DNA of 64,000 nt. It comes from Symmachiella macrocystis. GTDB taxonomy: Bacteria > Planctomycetota > Planctomycetia > Planctomycetales > Planctomycetaceae. The position numbers were made by a program, and so were the translations under genes. The DNA is taken from the NCBI RefSeq assembly GCF_007860075.1, contig NZ_SJPP01000001.1, positions 930,001-994,000 on the forward strand, given 5' to 3'. The notes below the pieces were generated by a model. The model was not told where the DNA came from, did not search any database, and saw nothing but the letters and a program-made list of their open reading frames with translations. Shown piece by piece: positions 57,554 to 64,000 of this stretch. Each line of letters opens with the position of its first letter. Within the stretch, counting starts at the first letter, position 1.

Positions 57554-58279
57554 TTACGAGTCATCCCGTAACCGAGCACCCAATTTTGCAATCCGGCTGC
57601 CGCACGCTTCCCGAGCCTCAACAAATCCCGCCACGGTGGGATTCGGTTCTTTGAGGTAGTTCATAATGATCGATTCGGCCGCCATCAATTCTTCGCACGC
57701 ATCGGGTACCTCCGAAGCGATCTCATCAGGAATCGTGGTCACGCCGTTGCAATCACCGTGCAACAAGTCGCCGGGATAAACACAAATGCCACCCACAGTG
57801 ACAGGCACGTTTACCGCCAACGTATGGCAATATCCATGCGCACAGATCGTGCCATTCGTAAATGCGGGAAAACCGATGTCGCGCACTTGATCCAAGTCGC
57901 GTCCCGCGCCCGAAGTGATCAACCCCGCTGCGCCGAATGTCTGATAGGTCGTGCACATCACCTCACCAAACGTGGCGGCCGCCGTCGGCTCATCCAAGTC
58001 CTGATACACCACAACCGCCGGCCCCGGCAACTCGCCAAACGCTTCGATTTGCTCTTTGAGCCCCGCATAGACGTCTCCTCCACGCGGAGGAGCGAAACTG
58101 CGAAACGTCGACGTCACCGCATAACCCACCATCGGTGGCATTTCCGGGAAACAGGCACGAATCGAATCGTCCATATACCCGCTGCTCCGCGGATGCAGGT
58201 CAAACAGCTCCACCACGTTGCAAACGGTCGGCGTATCATATTTCGCCAAAGCAGCGAAAAGTTTCGCGGTATCAGCCAT
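57554..58279 (-). CDS. RraA-like family protein, second paralogue
   Basis: 241 residues of the RraA/HMG-aldolase-like family. Visible: [56 protein letters not shown] (RraA metal/Arg site: GAGRDLD), and [20 protein letters not shown], which parallels the CAGVAVYPGDVLIGDDEGV of the copy at 52197. The two share the order and key residues but are divergent. ATG 58279. Role could be aldolase/decarboxylase. It starts just upstream of the MFS gene and may be co-transcribed. Confidence 0.87.
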   Translation of the reverse strand: MADTAKLFAALAKYDTPTVCNVVELFDLHPRSSGYMDDSIRACFPEMPPMVGYAVTSTFRSFAPPRGGDVYAGLKEQIEAFGELPGPAVVVYQDLDEPTAAATFGEVMCTTYQTFGAAGLITSGAGRDLDQVRDIGFPAFTNGTICAHGYCHTLAVNVPVTVGGICVYPGDLLHGDCNGVTTIPDEIASEVPDACEELMAAESIIMNYLKEPNPTVAGFVEAREACGSRIAKLGARLRDDS

Positions 58280-58501
58280 GGATATCCTCGGTGATCATTC
58301 AAGAAGAGTGTCGGTAGCAGCCAGTAAAACCGGAAGGGCGAGGCCGCTACCCATCGGGGGAATAAACAACAACCCGACTATAGCGAATGCCGAGAAACCG
58401 TGAAAGCAAGCCGAACCCACCTGAATACAAGCCTATCTTGACAGATTTCACAGCGAGTCGTATGAGGACGACCAGACTATGCGTTTCACGGAGGGAATCC
58501 T

Positions 58502-59698
58502 ATGCGCTGCCTCATAATATTTGCACTCCTGCTGTCGCTATTTGTCGCCACGCCTAGCTATGGCCAGGAGCCCGACTTGGCCGAGTTGATTCAGCTCGAA
58601 AAATGGCTCACGGACCTTTCCGGCGCGTCGCAAGAACGGCGCCAGGCAAAAGAAAACCTGCAAGGAATCCTCGATAGTTATCCGCCAAGCATGACACCAG
58701 TCCTCTTCACCCCCAATATACGTTCTGTAATCCGCGAGTACCGAAGACAGGCCGAACCACTGATCCCACAACTGATCGAAATGCTCGACAGCGACGACGT
58801 GGAAGACGTGAATATTGCCCTGGGCGTTTTGACAATTACGGGCCCCGACGCCAAAGCAGCGATTCCTAAGCTCAAGGCAATGCTGTTCGACAAGAAAACA
58901 CACGATGCAGAAATTCCGCCGTTTGGCATATTCGTCACCCTGTTGTACATAACACCCGCAGACGAGGCAGTCATGCCTTTGGCGCTGCAATGGCTCGATG
59001 GCCTTCCTAAGGAAAAACGCGACCGACTTGTAGGCGATCTACAAGAAAATGAAGAACGTCCGGTCAATCTCCCTAATTTCCCGAGTCGGAACTCGATGTT
59101 AGTTTGGACTTATGGTTTCCTTTCAGAAATCATCATCCCTCACCTGCTAGCTGCCGGCCACACCCGCGTCGAAGTCCCCTCGCTTCTACAAGCCACCGAC
59201 AAAAAATACCCACTGATCGTCCGCTCTACCGCACTTTCTATCCTGATGACACTGCAGTCCGAAGCCAGCGCCGCCCTGCCCGGTCTGCGGAAACATTTGG
59301 CCGACAGCGATCCATCCATCCGTTATTTGACCGCGATCGCAATCTTGGCTATCGAACAAGATGCCGCGGCAATTCCACAAATCGCTGGCGTTCTTAATTT
59401 GCCACCGGATGAACGCAAAGAATTTGAAACCGGAGCCGCAAAGATCGTCGCCAGCGGCGCGCTGCGATTAAAAGAGGTCCTTGACGTTCATGACGTCCCG
59501 CCGGAGTTGATGGAAGGCATTTCTGGTATGCTCACCCACGGCAACGCCACCCACCGCCGCCTGGGACTGATCTACTTAGCTGAAATCGGCCCCGCGGCAA
59601 AATCGGTGATTCCCGCAATCGAAAAACTGCGCAATGATCCCGATGAAGAAACGCGGCGCCTGGTCCTCAAAGCAATGCACGCTATCAAGCCCCAATAA
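58502..59698 (+). CDS. Exported HEAT-repeat protein
   Basis: 398 residues with signal peptide (MRCLIIFALLLSLFVATPSYG) and HEAT-like helical repeats throughout: LIPQLIEMLDSDDVEDVNIAL, AIPKLKAMLFD, AALPGLRKHLADSDPSIRYL, and a final AKSVIPAIEKLRNDPDEETR then RLVLKAMHAI. No catalytic domain is visible, so it is likely a scaffold for protein-protein contacts in the envelope, a common planctomycete type. ATG 58502 follows GGAGGG about 8 bases upstream. A piece of the composite repeat begins about 50 bases after the stop. Confidence 0.85.
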   Translation: MRCLIIFALLLSLFVATPSYGQEPDLAELIQLEKWLTDLSGASQERRQAKENLQGILDSYPPSMTPVLFTPNIRSVIREYRRQAEPLIPQLIEMLDSDDVEDVNIALGVLTITGPDAKAAIPKLKAMLFDKKTHDAEIPPFGIFVTLLYITPADEAVMPLALQWLDGLPKEKRDRLVGDLQENEERPVNLPNFPSRNSMLVWTYGFLSEIIIPHLLAAGHTRVEVPSLLQATDKKYPLIVRSTALSILMTLQSEASAALPGLRKHLADSDPSIRYLTAIAILAIEQDAAAIPQIAGVLNLPPDERKEFETGAAKIVASGALRLKEVLDVHDVPPELMEGISGMLTHGNATHRRLGLIYLAEIGPAAKSVIPAIEKLRNDPDEETRRLVLKAMHAIKPQ

Positions 59699-59749
59699 TC
59701 GACTCGCACGCAAACCGGTCGCACGCACAAACTCCAACCGCTCCCCCCA

Positions 59750-59806
59750 CTCTTCTGGCCACCGGCCACTCACCACCGGCCACTCTTCCACAGCCTACTG
59801 CCCACG
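59750..59806 (+). repeat. Composite repeat fragment, copy 15
   Basis: TCTGGCCACCGGCCACTCAC then CACCGGCCACTC, and a single CAGCCTACTGCCCAC unit. Only the GGCCAC and CTGCCTA modules remain. Confidence 0.8.
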
Positions 59807-59874
59807 CCCCTCAATCTGTTACGATGAAACTCCAATAGTTGGACCTCGATTCCTCAGCATCCAGGAGCCGTCAC

Positions 59875-60075
59875 ATGGCAAAACCCTATATCTCCCTCAA
59901 ACCGACCGAGCAAACGCTGACGACCGCTGCTGCCGGGATTTTTGCCGCTTATATTACTGCCGGACGCGTCCCCAATGGCGAAGAAAAATCGTGGATGGAC
60001 CGCGCAATCCGCGAAGCCATTCGCATTGCACGCACCATTGATGAGTCGGTACAAAGCGACGGCGAATTCGATTGA
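59875..60075 (+). CDS. Small protein of unknown function (66 residues)
   Basis: I do not recognise a family. MAKPYISLKPTEQTLTTAAA opens a protein with a helical, charged C-terminal half (KSWMDRAIREAIRIARTIDE). ATG 59875 has CAGGAG 8 bases upstream, and the next gene (FetA-like) starts 48 bases after the stop on the same strand, so the two may share a transcript. Codon use is as in neighbours. No membrane segment. Confidence 0.7.
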   Translation: MAKPYISLKPTEQTLTTAAAGIFAAYITAGRVPNGEEKSWMDRAIREAIRIARTIDESVQSDGEFD

Positions 60076-60122
60076 TCCCCGCCCGGTCCGCCGTCATTTT
60101 GTATTCCGTTTGACCCGTTGGT

Positions 60123-60803
60123 ATGCCGATGTCGTCCGCCCCTCCTTTGCTCCAAGCCCGTCACCTCGGTCGCAAGATTCCCGGCGCGCAGCAGTGGCTG
60201 CTCAAAGACATCAACCTGCAAATCGCCGGCGGCGAACGCTTGGCGATCATCGGCCCCACCGGTTCCGGTAAAAGCGTACTGCTCCGCGCTCTGTCGATGC
60301 TCGATCCCATCGATGCCGGCGAAATCCTCTGGCGCGGCAATACGATCACCAACGCAGATGTCCCGAATTTTCGTCGTCAAGCGATCTACCTGCGTCAGCG
60401 CCCCGCGATTTTCGAGGGAACCGTCGCAACCAACCTCCGCATCGCCTATTCGCTTCGCATCCGCGGGAATTTAGAGTTTCAAAAAAGACGCGTGATCGAT
60501 CTTTTAATACAAGCGGGTCGCGATGAGAATTTTCTTGATAAGTCGGCCGCCGAGCTTTCCGGCGGCGAAGCCCAAATCACCGCCCTAATCCGTGCGCTGC
60601 AATGCGATCCCACATTACTGATGCTCGACGAACCGACCGCTTCGCTCGATCCCGACTCGGCAACCGCTGTCGAACAGATGGTCGTCGATTGGCAACAGGC
60701 CGATGACAGCCGCGCGCTGATTTGGGTCAGCCACGACCCCGCACAAGTCCTGCGGATCGCCACCCGCGAATTCGCACTGGACCACGGCGCGGAGAAGGAG
60801 TGA
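60123..60803 (+). CDS. ABC transporter ATPase, FetA/YbbL-like
   Basis: ATPase subunit that pairs with the permease encoded 6 bases downstream. Walker A GPTGSGKS at residues 44-51, Q-loop region with IYLRQRPAIFEGTV, signature LSGGEAQ, Walker B LLMLDEPTASLD, and the switch His in WVSHDPAQ: all intact. In E. coli FetAB is an iron exporter that lowers oxidative stress. 226 residues, normal. ATG 60123 is followed by an in-frame ATG at 60129. Gene order ATPase-permease is the fetAB order. Confidence 0.85.
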   Translation: MPMSSAPPLLQARHLGRKIPGAQQWLLKDINLQIAGGERLAIIGPTGSGKSVLLRALSMLDPIDAGEILWRGNTITNADVPNFRRQAIYLRQRPAIFEGTVATNLRIAYSLRIRGNLEFQKRRVIDLLIQAGRDENFLDKSAAELSGGEAQITALIRALQCDPTLLMLDEPTASLDPDSATAVEQMVVDWQQADDSRALIWVSHDPAQVLRIATREFALDHGAEKE

Positions 60804-60809
60804 CAGCAC

Positions 60810-61610
60810 ATGAAAGCCACTTACGTCGAACTCTCGAACTATGAAGTCGCTTTTGCGGCTGCCCTGATCATCATCAACGGTCTGATCTCACTCTCGCTAC
60901 GCCTCGGCCTGGAGCGGATGTTGTTCCTCGGAGCACTCCGTACGATCGTCCAATTGGTGCTGGTCGGTTTTGTGCTCAAATGGGTCTTCGACGTCCAACA
61001 GTGGTACATCGTCGTCGCTGTAATGCTGGTCATGACCACCATCGCCGCCATCGCTGCCGTGCGACGCACCGGCTTGGTTTATCCAGGCGTCTATCTGGAT
61101 AGCATGCTCTCCATCTGCGCCAGTTGCTGGATCGTGTCGGCCTTTGCGCTGCTCACCGTCATGCGGCAGGTCACTCCCTGGTACGACCCGCAGTATGCGA
61201 TTCCACTGTTGGGCATGATTCTGGGCAACACACTCAACGGCATCGCGCTGGGACTGAATCAGCTCGGGGAAGAACTCTCCAGCCGCCGCGACCGCGTCGA
61301 AACGCTGCTGTCACTGGGTGCGACGCGCTGGGAAGCAGGTCGCGAACCGGTCCGCCAAGCGATTCGCACCGGCATGATTCCGATCATCAATTCCATGATG
61401 GTCGTCGGCATCGTCAGCCTGCCCGGCATGATGACCGGACAACTCATCGCCGGCGTCGACCCCGGCCAAGCGGTCAAATACCAAATCGTGATCATGTTTC
61501 TCATCGCATCAGGCACCGCCATGGGAACCGTGGGCGTCGTCCTGCTGGGCTTTCGCCGCTTGTTCAATTCGCGACACCAATTTTGCTACTCAAAATTGCA
61601 GCGCCGTTGA
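60810..61610 (+). CDS. ABC transporter permease, FetB/YbbM-like (UPF0014)
   Basis: 266-residue membrane permease of the UPF0014/YbbM (FetB) family. It shows the family text LGALRTIVQLVLVGFVLKWV, LGMILGNTLNGIALGLNQL and VSLPGMMTGQLIAGVDPGQA (very conserved), with about seven helices. ATG 60810 has AAGGAG about 10 bases upstream and starts 6 bases after the fetA-like stop, so the two form one unit. Likely role: export of iron or another metal; inferred from family. Confidence 0.88.
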   Translation: MKATYVELSNYEVAFAAALIIINGLISLSLRLGLERMLFLGALRTIVQLVLVGFVLKWVFDVQQWYIVVAVMLVMTTIAAIAAVRRTGLVYPGVYLDSMLSICASCWIVSAFALLTVMRQVTPWYDPQYAIPLLGMILGNTLNGIALGLNQLGEELSSRRDRVETLLSLGATRWEAGREPVRQAIRTGMIPIINSMMVVGIVSLPGMMTGQLIAGVDPGQAVKYQIVIMFLIASGTAMGTVGVVLLGFRRLFNSRHQFCYSKLQRR

Positions 61611-61945
61611 ATCAACACCCGCAACGGGTGCCACTGGCGGCTTGCCCGCCAGTGCAAAATATGCACGGTTGGACTTGCGAGTGGAACTTTTCCTGATCTG
61701 TTTTCTTGGGGGACGTTTTTCGTCCTATGTAGAAAGGTGCGTCGCGACGCACCCTACGCATGTATGGCCTCGCGCAGAGGCGCCAAGACGCAAAGAGTTA
61801 TCTTGAGGGGGGATAATGTGGATTGGTCGCGAGCGGCTTAGTTGAAACCTGGTGCTACTAATTGATGAACACTAGTTTTCAATCGGTTCCTCTTGTTTCC
61901 CTTTGCGGCTCTGCGTCTTTGCGCGAGATTTTTTTCCCGACGCGC
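61611..61945. repeat. Repeat-rich spacer between convergent genes
   Basis: Contains the GGGTGCCACTGGC hairpin copy 3 (61625-61655; CACTGGCGG-CTTGC-CCGCCAGTG, perfect 9-bp stem), the perfect palindrome GGTGCGTCGCGACGCACC (61736-61753), and two copies of the 'CTTTGCGGCTCTGCGTCTTT' repeat in opposite orientation (61775-61798 minus; 61902-61926 plus), which could fold into one long hairpin. Confidence 0.8.
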
Positions 61946-63919
61946 CTATGTTTTCGCTTCCACTTTATGCCGAAACGTATTGAAATTGGAATACTCCCAG
62001 TGCGCATAGATCGACGAAGATTTCACGAGCGCCGCATGGTTCCCCATCGCGGCGACTTGCCCTTTGTGAAGCACGATGATTTCATCTGCGCGGCGTAGCG
62101 TCGCCATGCGGTGCGGTAAATAGATGATCGTTCGCCCCGATCGGATGCGATTGTAGGCATCGTCTAAGAGCGACTTGGCCCCCTCGTCCATCGGTTCCTC
62201 AGGCTCTTCGATGATCAACAGCGCCGGATCGCGCAGTACCGCTCGCGCCAGTCCCAAACGAAACACTTGTCCCGGATCGAGTTGTTCCCCATGCTCGCCG
62301 ATTACCGTTTCGTAACCCAGCGGCAATTTGAGAATGAAGTTGTGCGCGTGCGTCAGCTTCGCCGCATCGGTCACGTCTTGCAATGAATAATGCGTATCGC
62401 CGCAGCGGATGTTTTCTAACACGGTCCCGGTAAAAAACGGATCGCGGGCACTGACCATGATTGCTTCGGCCCGCAGGGAATCGAGCGTCACCCAGGCGAC
62501 GTCTTCGCCGTCTATGAGAATCTGCCCCGACTTGGGTTCGATGAATCGCGGCAACAAGTGCGCCACCGTCCGCGCCTCCCAGGGATCCATCGACACCACC
62601 GCCACCTGCGTCCCGGCCTTGACCTGGAAACTGCAGCCGTTCAGAAGCGACTCATGATCCGAACCTTCAAAGACGACATTGTCAAAAATCAGCGACTTCG
62701 CCATTGGCTGCAGGAATTTGGCCCCCACTGCCTGCCCCACGTGCGGAGTTCGCCCAAGGTAATTTTCAATCCGCGTCGAGACCCGCGCCCCGTCTGCGAC
62801 GTCCCGTGGTAAATTCCACAGATTGCGCAGCGGCCCATGCATGCAACCGATAGACAGAATCAGTAGTATCGCCGAGGGCAAGGAAAACGCTCTTGTTGGA
62901 TTCAGAATCTGATTCCCGACGAACATCAGCACCACGCCGCCCACAAATGCGGCCAACATCGTCAACCCCCAACGCTGCACCCAATCCTGCCGCATCCACT
63001 GTGTCGTTTCCTGTGAGAGCTGCGCCAAATGCTGCTGGAACTGTTCGTCCTCAAACGCTTCCATCTCCTTGCCATACCCCCGCACCAAACGCGTGGTGTT
63101 TAGGCTTTCAGCGAGCAACCGCAATTTCTCTTCCGCACGCGATTTGCCCAATGCCCGCAATGCGCGGCCCTGCTGCTTCTGCCAAGCGATCAACAACCAA
63201 CTTCCCAGCAACAACAACATCACGCTTCCAGCGACGATCGGCCCGGTGGCAATCGCCAGCACGGCCAACAGTATCAATTTCACCGGTTCCCGCGCCCAAC
63301 GCAGCGTCCAGTAATACAGCCCCTCCTGTAATTGATCCATGTCCGACGAGAACAGCGTCCGCAGTTCTCCATTACGATGATCCGGCAGTGCCGAAGGAGC
63401 CAATCGCAAGGTTTGCCGATGCACGGCTCGCCGCTGCGCGGTGGTGATACCCACCGCCTCGCGCATGGCACACGTCCGGCCCCGTGAATACATCATCGCA
63501 CACAGCGCGCCGGTTAGTCCGATCATGACCGCTAAGAACGTCACGGCGCTGGAGTTTCTTTGCAGTGCCTGAATTCGTCCATGCGCCGCTGCCAACACTT
63601 TTCCGCACACGCACGTCCGCGCCTGCCAAACCGCCGGCAAGATTCCGCGATCGGCTAATTCGACATTGTCGATGACCTCATCGCCTACTGGAATCTCGTA
63701 GGGGCTGGCAGTGGACTGCAACTGTTTGAATTCGGCCGCGGTCAACTCTAGCCGTCCATGATCGACCAATACGCTCGCCATCAGCCAACCGAACATCAGC
63801 ATCAGACACAGCATGATCGACCCGCCGGTCAACCACAACAAGCACCGGAGTGCCTGCCCTTGAAACAACATTTTCCGAGAAACGAGACGTTCCAAGGGAT
63901 GAGGATGCTTGGTGATCAC
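61946..63919 (-). CDS. ABC exporter (TMD-NBD fusion) with degenerate nucleotide-binding domain
   Basis: About 657 residues. The N-terminal part holds six membrane helices (CLLWLTGGSIMLCLMLMFGW; FLAVMIGLTGALCAMM; KLILLAVLAIATGP; LTMLAAFVGGVVLMFV) with a large periplasmic loop (CxC at TCVCGK). The C-terminal NBD keeps the fold, the EEP Walker B (ALLIIEEPEEPMD) and the switch His (LPHRMATL), but Walker A has become AVVSMDPWEARTVAH with neither the Gly loop nor Lys, the Q-loop is SARDPFF and the signature is LDPGQ. It is therefore unlikely to hydrolyse ATP as a homodimer. Start: GTG 63919 with AAGG at 8 bases is my choice; TTG 63934 or ATG 63871 are possible. The gene is otherwise intact. Confidence 0.82.
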   Translation of the reverse strand: MITKHPHPLERLVSRKMLFQGQALRCLLWLTGGSIMLCLMLMFGWLMASVLVDHGRLELTAAEFKQLQSTASPYEIPVGDEVIDNVELADRGILPAVWQARTCVCGKVLAAAHGRIQALQRNSSAVTFLAVMIGLTGALCAMMYSRGRTCAMREAVGITTAQRRAVHRQTLRLAPSALPDHRNGELRTLFSSDMDQLQEGLYYWTLRWAREPVKLILLAVLAIATGPIVAGSVMLLLLGSWLLIAWQKQQGRALRALGKSRAEEKLRLLAESLNTTRLVRGYGKEMEAFEDEQFQQHLAQLSQETTQWMRQDWVQRWGLTMLAAFVGGVVLMFVGNQILNPTRAFSLPSAILLILSIGCMHGPLRNLWNLPRDVADGARVSTRIENYLGRTPHVGQAVGAKFLQPMAKSLIFDNVVFEGSDHESLLNGCSFQVKAGTQVAVVSMDPWEARTVAHLLPRFIEPKSGQILIDGEDVAWVTLDSLRAEAIMVSARDPFFTGTVLENIRCGDTHYSLQDVTDAAKLTHAHNFILKLPLGYETVIGEHGEQLDPGQVFRLGLARAVLRDPALLIIEEPEEPMDEGAKSLLDDAYNRIRSGRTIIYLPHRMATLRRADEIIVLHKGQVAAMGNHAALVKSSSIYAHWEYSNFNTFRHKVEAKT

Positions 63920-64000
63920 AATCACTACCTTCAACTCAAATACGACACCGGCGACAGATCGAGATCAAGTTGCACTTAATTTACTGTAACAGCGGATTTC
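63920..64000. other. Upstream edge of the ABC gene, window end
   Basis: Short AT-richer stretch that probably carries the promoter of the minus-strand ABC gene. No clear -35/-10 can be named. Confidence 0.4.

Noticed and set aside
61775-61926. Insertion sequence ends for the opposite repeat copies
   Set aside because: The interval holds no transposase frame, and single copies of the same repeat occur at other loci without a partner.

Overview
The window reads as a chromosomal segment of a planctomycete. The support is indirect but consistent: secreted sulfatases, a fused AroD-AroE enzyme, a Gfo/Idh/MocA oxidoreductase with a twin-arginine signal, HEAT, WD40 and TolB-like secreted proteins, a very cysteine-rich exported protein, RraA-like proteins, and loosely packed genes with long repeat-filled spacers. 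I cannot name the genus. I found no rRNA, tRNA or CRISPR array.

Layout. 1-7.3 kb: the 3' part of a Ro60/TROVE gene with a strong terminator, a sulfatase, an exported unknown protein, a membrane glycosyltransferase and a CPBP protease. 7.4-21.5 kb, all on the minus strand: a phage-derived particle locus. In transcription order it holds a prohead protease, a decoration protein, a Mu gpT-like major capsid protein, a gene with a programmed -1 frameshift site, small head-completion and tail-completion proteins, a tail tube, a very short tape measure, a distal tail protein and a large Ser/Gly-rich tail protein. A DUF115-like protein and two soluble glycosyltransferases follow. No terminase, portal, integrase or lysis gene is present, and a tartrate/malate dehydrogenase-type gene lies immediately upstream. 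Nearly every spacer in this locus carries the same modular repeat, in the same orientation and module order.

23-33.7 kb: a MerR regulator with a textbook 19-bp-spacer operator, a GrpB-family protein, a TolB-like protein, an oligopeptide ABC importer (binding protein and two permeases, no ATPase), a prepilin peptidase, and shikimate-pathway genes (aroK, fused aroD-aroE). 34-46.7 kb: mutL, the cysteine-rich protein, an oxidoreductase, 5-formyl-THF cyclo-ligase, a UbiD-family decarboxylase, a RimI-like acetyltransferase, a DUF455 protein, a second membrane glycosyltransferase and a ComEA-like protein. 46.9-64 kb: two tandem secreted cyclophilins, a WD40 protein, a DPP-IV-like peptidase, two RraA-like proteins, a PDZ protein, a candidate structured RNA, a second sulfatase, an MFS transporter, a HEAT protein, a FetAB-type pair, and an ABC exporter whose nucleotide-binding domain has lost its P-loop.

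The most interesting part is the 7.4-21.5 kb locus. It is a capsid and short-tail module without packaging genes, with a clear slippery site, a Ser-rich tail protein next to glycosyltransferases, and a repeat in nearly every gap. It could be a gene-transfer-agent-like or otherwise domesticated particle, or a decayed prophage; the sequence alone does not decide between these.
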